Source of the DNA: Lutispora saccharofermentans
Lineage (GTDB): Bacteria; Bacillota; Clostridia; Lutisporales; Lutisporaceae
Direction: 5' to 3'
NCBI RefSeq assembly: GCF_024363565.1
Contig: NZ_JAJEKE010000008.1
Location: 95,632-159,631, forward strand
Length of the DNA: 64,000 nucleotides
Shown: in pieces, positions 27,246 through 36,677 of the stretch
How the letters are laid out: each line of letters starts with the position of its first letter
How positions within the stretch are numbered: position 1 is the stretch's first letter
Translations under genes and position numbers: made by a program
The notes under the pieces: generated by a model
Database searches by the model: none
What the model was told of the DNA's origin: nothing
Seen by the model: only the letters and a program-made list of their open reading frames with translations

Positions 27246-27890
27246 ATGAGATGCAAGCTTAGAGAACCGGTGAGCGGGCTGACCCATCTGGCAGGTGCTG
27301 TATTATCCGTTGTAGGAACGGTTTTCCTTATTGCTTTTGCTGTGAGCACAGGTACACCGTTAAATATAGCTTCTGTCTCCATATTCGGCGCCAGTCTTAT
27401 ACTGCTATATACGGCCAGCTCATTGTACCATTTGCTGACCGTTTCAAAAAAGGCTATCGGAGTGCTGAGGAGGATCGATCACATGATGATCTATGTTTTA
27501 ATAGCCGGCACATATACTCCTCTTTGCCTTATCGGACTAAAGGGGAAGCTGGGCCTTGGACTTCTGATCGGGGTATGGTCTTTGGCCGTGCTGGGAATAG
27601 TGCTGAAGCTGGTATGGTTTAACGCTCCGAGATGGATATACACCTCTTTCTATTTGATCATGGGCTGGCTTGTCATTATAGCCATCATCCCTTTGATCAA
27701 AATGATACCTTCAGGAGGAATATGGCTGCTTGTTGCCGGAGGTGTATTCTACACCATAGGAGCTGTTATATATGGAGCAAAGTGGCCTTTTAGGAAGAAC
27801 AATATCTTTGGATTTCATGAAATATTCCATATATTTGTTATGCTGGGCAGCTTGTTCCATTACTTTTTCGTACTGGAATATCTCACGTAA
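27246..27890 (+). CDS. Hemolysin III (PAQR/YqfA) family membrane protein
   Basis: 214 residues with seven predicted membrane segments. Conserved family features are the N-terminal EPVSGLTHLAGA, SSLYHL with a conserved His, RRIDHMMIYVLIAGTYTP, and the C-terminal FGFHEIFHIFVMLGSLFH with the metal-binding His residues. PAQR members are ceramidase-like zinc-dependent hydrolases or receptors; the bacterial role is unclear. It ends eight bases before the convergent MATE gene. Confidence 0.92.
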   Translation: MRCKLREPVSGLTHLAGAVLSVVGTVFLIAFAVSTGTPLNIASVSIFGASLILLYTASSLYHLLTVSKKAIGVLRRIDHMMIYVLIAGTYTPLCLIGLKGKLGLGLLIGVWSLAVLGIVLKLVWFNAPRWIYTSFYLIMGWLVIIAIIPLIKMIPSGGIWLLVAGGVFYTIGAVIYGAKWPFRKNNIFGFHEIFHIFVMLGSLFHYFFVLEYLT

Positions 27891-27897
27891 TGATCTT

Positions 27898-29304
27898 CTA
27901 ATAAGCTTCTGCTTCCTCAACCTTGTTAATTTTTGCTTTTACATATTTCCATTTGCCGGAGCGGTATCTCAGATATACTATAAGAGCACGGGCAGACTGG
28001 TCCAGCACCAGAGCTATCCAAGCTCCTATGAGGCCCCAATGAAATATGCTGACGAATATATAAGCTGTGAATACGCGGAAAATCCAAATACCGAAAATAC
28101 ATGCATATAAGGGATATAAGGTATCCCCAGCTCCTCTTAGCGCCCCTGATATCGCCAATTGAGTCGATTGGCCGGGCTGAGCTAAAGCCAGTATCTTCAG
28201 CACGGTACCTGCCATAGCCGCTACTGCCAGATCTTCGGTATAAAGGCCTGCCAGCTGATGAGAAAAGAGCAGGAATACAACCCCCATAAATAATGCGACC
28301 AGTACCGCCATGTGATGTATCATATCTGCAAACTCTTTCGCTTTTCCTTCATCACCGGCACCGAGGCTCTGGCCTACCAAAGTGGTGGCAGCGACACCAA
28401 AGGCTTGGCTTGGCGAAAAAGTAAGGGTGCTTATATTTATGCCTATCTGGTGCGCTGCAAAACCGCTGGTGCCCAAGCTGGATACTGTGCGGGCAAATAC
28501 CATCAGCCCGCTTTGCAGCACAAATTGTTCCAAGGCGGCAGGTATGCCTATGGAAAATATCTGCCTTACGATACCTGTGTTTATTCTATAATCACCTTTA
28601 ATTGAAAGGGATATGGAAGATTGTTTAGTGAAGAAAATAAGGTACAGCCCCGCCAGGCAAGCAATTAATCTTGCTGCGGTGGTTGATACTGCGGCTCCTG
28701 CCACCCCCCATTCAGGGAACCCGAATTTTCCGAATATGAGCACATAGTTGCCGAAAACGTTCAAAAGATTGCTTCCTGCGTTATAGAGCATAGGAAGCTT
28801 TGTTTGTCCCGCACCTCTAAGAGCTGCCGTAACCCCCATATTTACGGCCTGGAAAGCTAATCCGGCAGCAACAATTTTAAAATACAAGGTTGCATCGCGG
28901 AATGTATCTGAATTGGCTCCCATGAACGTTACAATATTGGGAGCAAAATAAATTCCGATAACAGTAACGAATATTCCCAGAAGGGTATTCAATATCAATA
29001 CTTGGCGGGTAACGTTACAGGCTTCATCGGGCTTTTTGGCGCCGATATTCCAGGCCACAAGAGTTGATGTCCCTACGTTGACGGCCGCAAATACTGCCAG
29101 CAGGAGAAAAAAAGGCTGGTTGGTAAGGCCTACGGAGGCTATAGCAGCCGGGCTTAATTGCCCTACCATAATCATATCAACCATGCCGAAAAGGCTGGTC
29201 ATAACAAGCTCTATGAAAGCAGGCCAGGTTATGGATATGGCTTTTCGGCGCATTTTGCCGTAATCCGGATGAGACTTATGATCTTTGGAGAAAACTTGCA
29301 ACAA
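27898..29304 (-). CDS. MATE-family multidrug/Na+ antiporter 1
   Basis: About 468 residues on the minus strand, starting with a TTG (29304 or 29301) preceded by AGAAGG. Twelve membrane segments are predicted in two halves of six. The first half shows SLFGMVDMIMVGQL, the second the matching internal repeat. The typical MATE motif is present in LVGQSLGAGDEGKA. It exports cationic drugs or metabolites. The LysR gene is divergent and only about 150 bases away, so it may regulate this pump. Confidence 0.9.
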   Translation of the reverse strand: MLQVFSKDHKSHPDYGKMRRKAISITWPAFIELVMTSLFGMVDMIMVGQLSPAAIASVGLTNQPFFLLLAVFAAVNVGTSTLVAWNIGAKKPDEACNVTRQVLILNTLLGIFVTVIGIYFAPNIVTFMGANSDTFRDATLYFKIVAAGLAFQAVNMGVTAALRGAGQTKLPMLYNAGSNLLNVFGNYVLIFGKFGFPEWGVAGAAVSTTAARLIACLAGLYLIFFTKQSSISLSIKGDYRINTGIVRQIFSIGIPAALEQFVLQSGLMVFARTVSSLGTSGFAAHQIGINISTLTFSPSQAFGVAATTLVGQSLGAGDEGKAKEFADMIHHMAVLVALFMGVVFLLFSHQLAGLYTEDLAVAAMAGTVLKILALAQPGQSTQLAISGALRGAGDTLYPLYACIFGIWIFRVFTAYIFVSIFHWGLIGAWIALVLDQSARALIVYLRYRSGKWKYVKAKINKVEEAEAY

Positions 29305-29452
29305 ATATATAACCTTCTTTCATGCAAATCCTTTAATTGACATTCTAATTTTAACCTTGATAATTTATAACTTCAAATATATTATATATTATAAATATAT
29401 TCCTTTTAGGTTATAGATAATATATAATATATCTCAAGAGAGGTGAAAACCG

Positions 29453-30325
29453 ATGGAGCTTTCACAATTGAAATATTTTGAGATAGTGGCTAAGCATGAG
29501 CACATAACCCGGGCAGCAGAAGAGCTGCATATCGCCCAGCCCTCTCTGAGCAAAGCTATAAGCAGGCTGGAAGCGGAGCTGGGCGTAGAGCTTTTTGACA
29601 GGCAGGGCAGAAACATAAAGCTAAACTCTTTCGGAAGGGTATTCTTAAAGCGGGTCAGCAAAATATTTTTGGAGCTTGAAAACGGAAGGCAGGAGCTGGC
29701 AGACATGTCAGGCCTTGAGCAGGGCAGGATTTCTTTGGCTTGGACCAGCACTTTGCTGCTGCCAAGGGTGCTGGAGGGATTTCTGTCCATATATCCCAAT
29801 GTGAGCTTTAAGCAAATAGTTGCAACCACTCTGGAAATGAAAAGCCAGATGGAAGAAGGTATCTTGGATATATGCATATCATCACCCTCAGTTGAAGGTC
29901 CGGGAATAGTAAGCATTCCATTGCTTACTGAAGAAATTTTTCTTGCCGTACCCAGGAATCACAGATTGGCAAAGCGTGAAAGCATAGCCCTGCACGAGGT
30001 GGCTGATGAGCCTTTTATCAGCACCAAGCAGGGCTATGGCTTTAGGGATATAATGGACGGCTTTTGCAGAGAAGCCGGTTTTACTCCGAATATAGTATTT
30101 GAAGGAGAGGTTGCATCGACCTTGATCAATTTGGTAAATGCGGGCTTGGGTGTTACTTTCATGCCTTCTCCTCATAAAAGGGAATACTCCGTTCCTCTGC
30201 CTAAGCTGCTCCATATAAGCAGTCCTGAATGCAAAAGGACGATTAGCCTGTCCTATTTGGAGGGGCATTATCTTTCAAAAGCTGCACGCCAGTTCTGCCA
30301 GTATATAATCGATTATTTCCGATAA
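29453..30325 (+). CDS. LysR-family transcriptional regulator
   Basis: 290 residues, GAGAGG upstream. The N-terminal winged helix (residues 1-60: AAEELHIAQPSLSKAISRLE) is typical, followed by the two-lobed effector-binding domain. The intergenic region to the divergent MATE gene is very AT-rich and contains overlapping ATAT palindromes that may include its operator. It probably regulates the MATE gene; the co-inducer is unknown. Confidence 0.9.
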   Translation: MELSQLKYFEIVAKHEHITRAAEELHIAQPSLSKAISRLEAELGVELFDRQGRNIKLNSFGRVFLKRVSKIFLELENGRQELADMSGLEQGRISLAWTSTLLLPRVLEGFLSIYPNVSFKQIVATTLEMKSQMEEGILDICISSPSVEGPGIVSIPLLTEEIFLAVPRNHRLAKRESIALHEVADEPFISTKQGYGFRDIMDGFCREAGFTPNIVFEGEVASTLINLVNAGLGVTFMPSPHKREYSVPLPKLLHISSPECKRTISLSYLEGHYLSKAARQFCQYIIDYFR

Positions 30326-30406
30326 GGAATCAATTGTATATGTTTAATCGGATTTATGACAATTGGGATAGGCATAAACCTATCTGCTAAGCGAAGGAGG
30401 TCGAAA

Positions 30407-31783
30407 ATGAATATCAGGATATTGCATACAAACGACATTCACAGCAGGTTTGAAGGGTTTGGAAAAATAACAAGCAAAATAAGAGGACTGAAGAATGAAA
30501 ATACGTTGATACTTGACGCAGGAGACTTTAATGATTTTATGAGGATGGAGCTTCAGGGGACAGGCGGAAGGGCAGGCTGCAGCCTGCTGAGCATCGCCGG
30601 TTATGATGCTTTGGCAGTGGGGAACAACGAAGGGTTTGCAGGTCTGGAGATTCTTGAGACTATGGCATCTGCTGGATTGATCCCTTTCATTTCCTGTAAT
30701 CTGTACAGAAATGATATGAGTGCGATCCGAGGCTTGAATAGGAGCATTATTGTTGACAAGGGTGGCATCAGGTTTCTCATTGTTGGGACAACCCCAAGCT
30801 ACAATGAGTTCTTTTCATTGCTCAACATGCACGCCACCGACCATGTTGAGGAAATCAGGCGGGAGCTTGAGGAGAACAAAGGCAAATATGATATTTGCAT
30901 ACTTCTCAGCCATTCGGGAATGAGAGAGGATACGGAGCTGGCCGGGCACTTAGACGGCATCGATATAATAATAGGAGGCCACAGCCATATCCTTATGGAC
31001 GAAGCTAAAGTAATAAATAACACGATAATTCATCAATCAGGCGGCTATGGAGAGCATCTGGGCGTACTGGACATCGAAGTTAAGGATGGGAAAATCGCAA
31101 GCTTCCGTGAAGAGAATATAAAGGTTGAAGATATGCCCATGGACAGTGCGATTGCCGATGAGCTTTTCAGGCAGAAGGACATAGCAATCGAAGTCTTGAG
31201 CAGGCCCCTTTATGAAGTAGACCGGCATATATGGCATGATGTTGTTGAAGAAAATCCTTTGACCAATTTGCTGGCAGATGCACTGGCTGATGTAATACCA
31301 TGCGATTTTAGCATAATCAACAGCGGCATAATAAGCGGAGGCATAAGAAAGGGTGAAGTTTCAAATAAAAAGCTCCTTGAAATCAGTCCATCTCCGTTAA
31401 ATCCGACCTATATGGAAATAAAGGGCAAGCACATAAGAGAAGCATTGAAGCAATCTTTGCAGGCTGATGTATGCTTGCAGGACGGAAAAGGCTCCGGCTT
31501 CAGGGGGAGGTATCTGGGAAGGCTTCACTTGTCACAGGCGGTAGTTGAGCACGATGGCAGGGAAATATTGAGGGTGAAGCTTGAAAACGGCGAGCTTGAG
31601 GATGAAAAGATATATAGGGTATCGACCTCCGATTATCTTCAGAGAGGCACCGGTTATGCCAGCCTGGCCAATAATCAAAATGAGAGGTATAATCCTGAAT
31701 ATACCAGAGATCTTCTGAGAGAGTATCTAAATAAGAAGGAGTTTATAGAAAAATGTTTCACTGACAGGTGGATCAAGATATGA
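30407..31783 (+). CDS. Metallophosphatase, 5'-nucleotidase (UshA) family
   Basis: 458 residues from the ATG at 30407 (AAGGAGG upstream; an upstream in-frame start at 30356 lacks a site). The metallophosphatase domain shows TNDIHSR, DAGDFND, GNNEG in place of the usual GNHE(F) motif, and GGHSH. The C-terminal 5'-nucleotidase domain begins near residue 280 (ENPLTNLLADALAD). The Asn in GNNEG replaces the catalytic His, which may reduce or change activity. No signal peptide is visible, so it is probably cytoplasmic. Confidence 0.85.
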   Translation: MNIRILHTNDIHSRFEGFGKITSKIRGLKNENTLILDAGDFNDFMRMELQGTGGRAGCSLLSIAGYDALAVGNNEGFAGLEILETMASAGLIPFISCNLYRNDMSAIRGLNRSIIVDKGGIRFLIVGTTPSYNEFFSLLNMHATDHVEEIRRELEENKGKYDICILLSHSGMREDTELAGHLDGIDIIIGGHSHILMDEAKVINNTIIHQSGGYGEHLGVLDIEVKDGKIASFREENIKVEDMPMDSAIADELFRQKDIAIEVLSRPLYEVDRHIWHDVVEENPLTNLLADALADVIPCDFSIINSGIISGGIRKGEVSNKKLLEISPSPLNPTYMEIKGKHIREALKQSLQADVCLQDGKGSGFRGRYLGRLHLSQAVVEHDGREILRVKLENGELEDEKIYRVSTSDYLQRGTGYASLANNQNERYNPEYTRDLLREYLNKKEFIEKCFTDRWIKI

Positions 31784-31813
31784 AAATATATCTATAAAGC
31801 TTAGGGGGATAAA

Positions 31814-33193
31814 ATGACTAAAGCAATAAATTTGACAGAGGGAAGTATTTTTAAAGCGCTTATCAAGCTTGCAATGCCTATCATAGGGACTTCGTTCGTT
31901 CAAATGGCATATAATATGACCGATATGATATGGATGGGCAGAGTAGGTGCTAAGGAAGTCGCTGCAGTTGGCACTGCAGGCTTTTTTACCTGGCTGGCGA
32001 TGGCGATAATACTTATTCCGAAAATAGGAGCAGAGGTTGGCGTATCCCAGTCCATAGGAAGACGGGATGCTGATGAGGCCAAGAAGTATATAAAGCACAG
32101 CATGCAGATGATCATTTTCCTTGCAATTCTATATGGAGCCTTTCTGATAATATTCAGAAAGCCTTTGATAGGATTCTATAAGCTGGGAGAAGCAAAAATA
32201 GTGAATGATGCCGTTACATACCTGGTCATCATATCAATAGGCATGGTATTTTATACTATTAATCCTGTTTTTACCGCTGTATTCAATGGATATGGGGACA
32301 GCAAAACTCCTTTTAACATAAATGTCATAGGTCTCATAATGAACATGGTCTTAGATCCGCTGCTCATATTGGGTGTAGGACCTTTTCCAAGGCTAGAGGC
32401 TGCAGGTGCCGGAATAGCAACGGTAATAGCTCAAGTCACCGTAACCATTGTATTTATTAGAGAAGCAAGAAAAAGAAGGGAGCTCTTTCCGGGCCTTGGT
32501 CTATTTACGAGACCTGATATCAAGCATATAAAGACGATTGTCAAGCTTGGATTTCCTGTCGCGCTGCAAAGCGGACTTTTTACTATATTTGCCATGATAA
32601 CTGCGAGGATAATTGCCCAGTGGGGTCCAATACCGATAGCAGTGCAGAAGGTAGGCTCTCAGATAGAGTCGATATCCTGGATGACTGCCGGAGGGTTTCA
32701 ATCTGCCATGAGTGCATTTATAGGACAAAATTATGGCGCCAAAAAGTGGGACAGGGTATTTAAAGGCTACTTCAGCGGGCTGGCCATAGTATCCATAATA
32801 GGCATATTCGCTACTTGCCTTTTAATTTTCGGCGCCAGGCCTGTGTTTTCTGTTTTCATTCCGGAGGAAGAGGCCATAAGCTATGGTATCGTCTATCTGA
32901 AGATACTGGGTCTTTCCCAATTGTTCATGTGTATTGAGATAACGACGGCAGGGGCTTTCATAGGCCATGGCAAGACGCTTCCGCCGTCCATCGTAGGAAT
33001 ATTATTTAATGCGCTTCGAATTCCTGGTGCCCTGATACTTTCATCAACTTTTTTAGGGCTTGATGGAGTATGGTGGGCCATAAGTATATCAAGTATACTC
33101 AAGGGTGTAGTTCTAAGCACATGGCATATTTTATTCCTAAAGAGGAATCCTAATACCAGACAATTTAGATTCCGCAATATCGTATATATGTAG
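31814..33193 (+). CDS. MATE-family antiporter 2
   Basis: 459 residues with twelve predicted segments in two halves. AGGGGGA precedes the ATG. N-terminal LAMPIIGTSFVQMAYNMTDMIWMG and the repeat near residue 240 match the NorM/DinF-type layout. It is only moderately similar to the MATE protein at 27898-29304 and differs in orientation, so they are not a recent duplication. Substrate not predictable. Confidence 0.9.
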   Translation: MTKAINLTEGSIFKALIKLAMPIIGTSFVQMAYNMTDMIWMGRVGAKEVAAVGTAGFFTWLAMAIILIPKIGAEVGVSQSIGRRDADEAKKYIKHSMQMIIFLAILYGAFLIIFRKPLIGFYKLGEAKIVNDAVTYLVIISIGMVFYTINPVFTAVFNGYGDSKTPFNINVIGLIMNMVLDPLLILGVGPFPRLEAAGAGIATVIAQVTVTIVFIREARKRRELFPGLGLFTRPDIKHIKTIVKLGFPVALQSGLFTIFAMITARIIAQWGPIPIAVQKVGSQIESISWMTAGGFQSAMSAFIGQNYGAKKWDRVFKGYFSGLAIVSIIGIFATCLLIFGARPVFSVFIPEEEAISYGIVYLKILGLSQLFMCIEITTAGAFIGHGKTLPPSIVGILFNALRIPGALILSSTFLGLDGVWWAISISSILKGVVLSTWHILFLKRNPNTRQFRFRNIVYM

Positions 33194-33211
33194 TTATCAT
33201 GGAGGAAGAAT

Positions 33212-33898
33212 ATGCAGCATAACAGGATAGGATACCTTGTGATTCATGGCTTCGGAGGCAGCAAATATGAGGTTGAACCTTTTACGGACCATCTGGCTGA
33301 AAAAGGCTGTGAAGTTGCATGTCCCATGCTAAAAGGACATACAGGGAAAAGGCAGGATATGAAAAATGCAACATATAAAGATTGGATAGACTCAGCAGAG
33401 CAAGAGCTTCTAAAGCTTAAAGAAAGATTTCATGAGATAGTGATTATAGGCTTTTCCATGGGAGGGCTAATCGCAGTAAATCTTGCATGCATACATGAGA
33501 TTAAAGCTGTAATAACTATTAATACACCTATATATTATTGGAATTTTAAAATAGTGTTGCATAATCTCATAGACGACATTATGAATAAGAGCTCAAATAA
33601 TTTTAACAGATATTTTAAGGCAGGCAAGAAGTCTCCTATAGTAGCAATGTATAACTTTCAATTATTACTGGCACAGACAAAGCCCAAAATAAATCAGATC
33701 CATTGTCCGTTCCTTATTATGCAGGCTGAAGATGATGATACTGTCAGAACAAGAAGTGTTGATTTTATATATAGCAATTTACCCTCAGAGTATAAGAAAG
33801 TGAAACTCTATAATAAAGGGGGACATCTGATACTCAGAAGTCAAACAGCAAATCAGGTTATTGCTGACATTGATGCCTTTCTGTATTCCTTGTCCTAA
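33212..33898 (+). CDS. Alpha/beta hydrolase, carboxylesterase-like
   Basis: 228 residues, GGAGG upstream. The oxyanion-hole HGFGGSKYE lies near residue 15 and the nucleophile elbow GFSMGG near 80 supplies Ser; the acid Asp lies in AEDDDTV and His in KGGHLI, completing a triad. The size and motif order match small monoacylglycerol/carboxylesterases of the Est30 type. No signal peptide, so cytoplasmic. It begins 19 bases after the MATE gene stop and may be co-transcribed. Confidence 0.9.
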   Translation: MQHNRIGYLVIHGFGGSKYEVEPFTDHLAEKGCEVACPMLKGHTGKRQDMKNATYKDWIDSAEQELLKLKERFHEIVIIGFSMGGLIAVNLACIHEIKAVITINTPIYYWNFKIVLHNLIDDIMNKSSNNFNRYFKAGKKSPIVAMYNFQLLLAQTKPKINQIHCPFLIMQAEDDDTVRTRSVDFIYSNLPSEYKKVKLYNKGGHLILRSQTANQVIADIDAFLYSLS

Positions 33899-33929
33899 GC
33901 GGATAAAGCCATATTAAAACCATTTGCTA

Positions 33930-33958
33930 TTGTTTTAATGATTTGAAAGGTGTATAAT
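33930..33958 (+). promoter_or_regulatory. Sigma-A-type promoter before the leader peptide
   Basis: TTGTTT (33930-33935) and a perfect TATAAT (33953-33958) are separated by 17 bases. It drives the 22-residue leader ORF and, subject to the terminator at 34089, the DMT permease. Confidence 0.7.
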
Positions 33959-33994
33959 AATTTATGGAAATATTTGTAGTGGGAGGTCGTCAAG

Positions 33995-34063
33995 ATGAAA
34001 AGAATATTAACTATGCCTAATGATATATTTTGCGCGACCTATAGCTTATGCATAAGAAGTTGA
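33995..34063 (+). CDS. Short leader peptide upstream of a DMT permease
   Basis: A 22-codon ORF (MKRILTMPNDIF..., containing two Cys codons) with GGGAGG ten bases upstream. It is followed 26 bases later by a terminator and then the permease gene. The arrangement of promoter, translated short ORF and terminator is typical of transcription attenuation. It has no obvious amino-acid run apart from the two Cys codons, so the signal is not clear. Confidence 0.5.
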   Translation: MKRILTMPNDIFCATYSLCIRS

Positions 34064-34088
34064 TGCGAACTTTAATTTGTCTGGTAAT

Positions 34089-34125
34089 AAAGCCATAGGT
34101 ATGCATATCTATGGCTTTTGATTTT
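34089..34125 (+). terminator. Attenuator hairpin before the DMT permease gene
   Basis: AAAGCCATAG (34089-34098) pairs perfectly with CTATGGCTTT (34109-34118), followed by TGATTTT. It lies between the leader ORF and the permease start, so it can stop transcription before the gene. Confidence 0.75.
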
Positions 34126-34142
34126 GTTGGGAGGTGGAATTT

Positions 34143-35057
34143 ATGACCAAGCAAATCAAGGCAGAACTGATGCTGCTCACGATCACGGTTTTCTGGGGGG
34201 CATCTTATATGCTTACAAAGCTGGGCCTTGGGGGGCTGGAGCCCTTCAATCTGACGGCAATACGATTTCTGATCGCTTTTGCCATAGCTGCAGCGGTGTT
34301 TCATAAACAAATTTTGGGAGCGGATAAAAAAACAATAAAGTATGCTTTTATACTTGGGCTTATTTTGCTTGGTATGTTTATATCTATGACATTCGGCTTA
34401 AAATATACTACTGCTTCCAACGCAGGTTTTTTAATAAGCCTGTCCGTGGTTTTGATACCCATTATCTCTTTTGTGTTCTTAAAGCAAAAGATTGAAAAAA
34501 GTGTCGCAGTTGGAGTATTCCTGGCACTGATAGGTATTGCTTTGCTCACACTGGACGCACAATTCAAAATAAATATCGGAGATTTGCTCTGCATACTATG
34601 TGCTTTATTCTGCTCTGTGCATGTGATCGTTATAGGAATTTTTACCAAAGAAGTCGATTCTATCGCTCTAGGCGCTCTGCAGCTTGGATTTGCGGGTATT
34701 TTCAGTATGGTCATTTCCTTGTTTACTGAAAATATGAAGCTTCCGGACACTGCTTTGTCATGGTTTTCTGTTCTAATGCTGAGCGTGTTTTGTACTGCCA
34801 TAGGCTATATTGTACAGTCAACGGCACAGCAGTATACAAGTGCCACGCATACAGGGCTTATCCTATCACTGGAGCCGGTCTTTTCTGCCGTACTGGCCTA
34901 TATGTTTCTAGGAGAAATGCTTGCTCCCAGGGGATACGCAGGTGCAGCGATCTTGATGCTCAGTGTTTTAATTGCCGAATTGGATTTTAAGAATATATTC
35001 AGGAGAAATAAAGAGGAAACCATATCTGAAAGGGGAATACAAGAGAATGAAATTTGA
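34143..35057 (+). CDS. EamA/DMT-superfamily permease
   Basis: 304 residues from the ATG at 34143, seven bases after GGGAGG. Ten predicted membrane segments in two EamA repeats (FWGASYMLTKLGLGGLEPFN in the first). It exports or imports small metabolites such as amino acids. Its last 11 bases overlap the start of the gamma-glutamyltransferase gene, so translation is coupled and the pair may be functionally linked. Upstream there is an attenuator. Confidence 0.87.
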   Translation: MTKQIKAELMLLTITVFWGASYMLTKLGLGGLEPFNLTAIRFLIAFAIAAAVFHKQILGADKKTIKYAFILGLILLGMFISMTFGLKYTTASNAGFLISLSVVLIPIISFVFLKQKIEKSVAVGVFLALIGIALLTLDAQFKINIGDLLCILCALFCSVHVIVIGIFTKEVDSIALGALQLGFAGIFSMVISLFTENMKLPDTALSWFSVLMLSVFCTAIGYIVQSTAQQYTSATHTGLILSLEPVFSAVLAYMFLGEMLAPRGYAGAAILMLSVLIAELDFKNIFRRNKEETISERGIQENEI

Positions 35058-36654
35058 TGCGCTGAATAACCCATACAAATGTAAAAGATATACTGCCTAC
35101 GCCAAATACGGCATGGTCGCAACCTCGCAGCCCATGGCAGCGGCTGCGGGCATGGAAATATTGAAAAAAGGCGGGAATGCGATTGATGCAGCCGTGGCTG
35201 TTGCGGCCTGTCTTACCGTCTGCGAGCCTACCTCAAACGGAATAGGCGGAGACGCCTTTGCCATTGCAGCAGTCGGGGGCAAGCTTTATGGATTGAATGC
35301 CAGCGGGCCCAGCCCCATGGCGATATCCATCGATAAATTAGAGAAGCGGGGCTACAAAGAGATACCCAGATATGGATTTGTGCCTGTAAATGTGCCTGGG
35401 GCTCCTGCAGCCTGGGCAGCTCTTTCAAGACGATTTGGGAAGCTTCCGTTGAAAGAGGCTTTAGCCCCTGCAATACGCTATGCACAAGAAGGCTATGTGA
35501 TTTCAGTGATTCTTGGGAAGAATTGGAATAAAGCATACAATATATACAAAGAAAATTTAAAAGGTGATGAGTTTAAATACTGGTTTGAAACCTTCGCACC
35601 AAAAGGAAGGGCCCCAAAAGCCGGCGAAATAATGACTCTGCCTGACCACGCAAAGACCCTTATAAAAATTGCCGAGACAGATGCTGAAGCATTCTATAGG
35701 GGTGAATTGGCAGAAAGGATAGATGCTTTTTCAAGGCGATACGGCGGCTATATACGCAAGGAGGATTTGGAGAATTATAAAGCTGAATGGGTAGAGCCCA
35801 TATATACAAAGTACAGGGATTATGAAGTTTGCGAAATACCTCCCAACGGTCAGGGCATTGTAGCACTGATGGCTCTCAACATCCTAAAAGGTTTTGAGTT
35901 TAGGGAAAAGGATTCATTAGATACATATCATAAACAGATTGAAGCCATAAAGCTGGCCTTTGAAGATGCTCAAAGATATGTCACAGATATGCGGAAGATG
36001 AAGGTTAAGGTTGAGGATTTATTATCAGATGCCTGGGCTGATGAAAAGAGAAAACGCATCGGAAGCGCCGCTCTCACACCTCTTCCATCAGAAGAGCAAA
36101 GAGGCGGTACAGTATATTTGGCGACGGCAGATGGTGAAGGGAACATGGTTTCCTTCATACAAAGCAACTATATGGGCTTTGGCTCCGGGCTTGTAGTGCC
36201 GGAAACAGGCATAGCGCTGCAAAACCGAGGCCGTAACTTCTCCTTTGACCCCGGTCATGATAACGCTTTGGAGCCGGGAAAGAAAACTTATCATACTATT
36301 ATACCCGGATTTCTTACGAAGGATAAAAAGCCTGTGGGGCCTTTTGGAGTAATGGGAGGCTTTATGCAGCCACAAGGCCATGTGCAGGTGATAATGAATC
36401 TTATAGACTTCAATCTCAATCCCCAGGCAGCTCTCGATGCTCCCAGATGGCAGTGGATACGAGGCAAAAAGGTGGAGCTTGAGGATACTTTACCTGAAGA
36501 AATTGCAAAAGCCCTAGAAGATATAGGCCATGAAGTCACAGTCACAGATGATAACACAGGTTATGGTAGAGGACAGATTATCCTGAGGGACGAAAGTGGT
36601 GTTTTAGCAGGGGGAACAGAGAATCGAACAGATGGAACTATATTAGCCTGGTAA
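35047..36654 (+). CDS. Gamma-glutamyltransferase family protein
   Basis: 535 residues from the ATG at 35047, which overlaps the permease gene and has AGGGG upstream. The catalytic Thr that becomes the N-terminus after self-cleavage is in RGGTVYLATAD. The large-subunit region has GGNAIDAAVA near residue 45, and the C-terminal part has the conserved GFGSG and GRGQIIL segments. No signal peptide, so it is probably cytoplasmic, unlike secreted Ggt. It hydrolyses or transfers gamma-glutamyl groups; coupling with a permease suggests use of imported or exported glutamyl compounds. Confidence 0.88.
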   Translation: MKFDALNNPYKCKRYTAYAKYGMVATSQPMAAAAGMEILKKGGNAIDAAVAVAACLTVCEPTSNGIGGDAFAIAAVGGKLYGLNASGPSPMAISIDKLEKRGYKEIPRYGFVPVNVPGAPAAWAALSRRFGKLPLKEALAPAIRYAQEGYVISVILGKNWNKAYNIYKENLKGDEFKYWFETFAPKGRAPKAGEIMTLPDHAKTLIKIAETDAEAFYRGELAERIDAFSRRYGGYIRKEDLENYKAEWVEPIYTKYRDYEVCEIPPNGQGIVALMALNILKGFEFREKDSLDTYHKQIEAIKLAFEDAQRYVTDMRKMKVKVEDLLSDAWADEKRKRIGSAALTPLPSEEQRGGTVYLATADGEGNMVSFIQSNYMGFGSGLVVPETGIALQNRGRNFSFDPGHDNALEPGKKTYHTIIPGFLTKDKKPVGPFGVMGGFMQPQGHVQVIMNLIDFNLNPQAALDAPRWQWIRGKKVELEDTLPEEIAKALEDIGHEVTVTDDNTGYGRGQIILRDESGVLAGGTENRTDGTILAW

Positions 36655-36671
36655 GTGAGCTTACCAGGCTA
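36644..36671. terminator. Bidirectional-type hairpin between convergent genes
   Basis: TAGCCTGGTAAG (36644-36655) pairs with CTTACCAGGCTA (36660-36671). It includes the stop codon of the plus-strand gene and lies just beyond the 3' end of msrB. Confidence 0.65.
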
Positions 36672-36677
36672 TATGCC

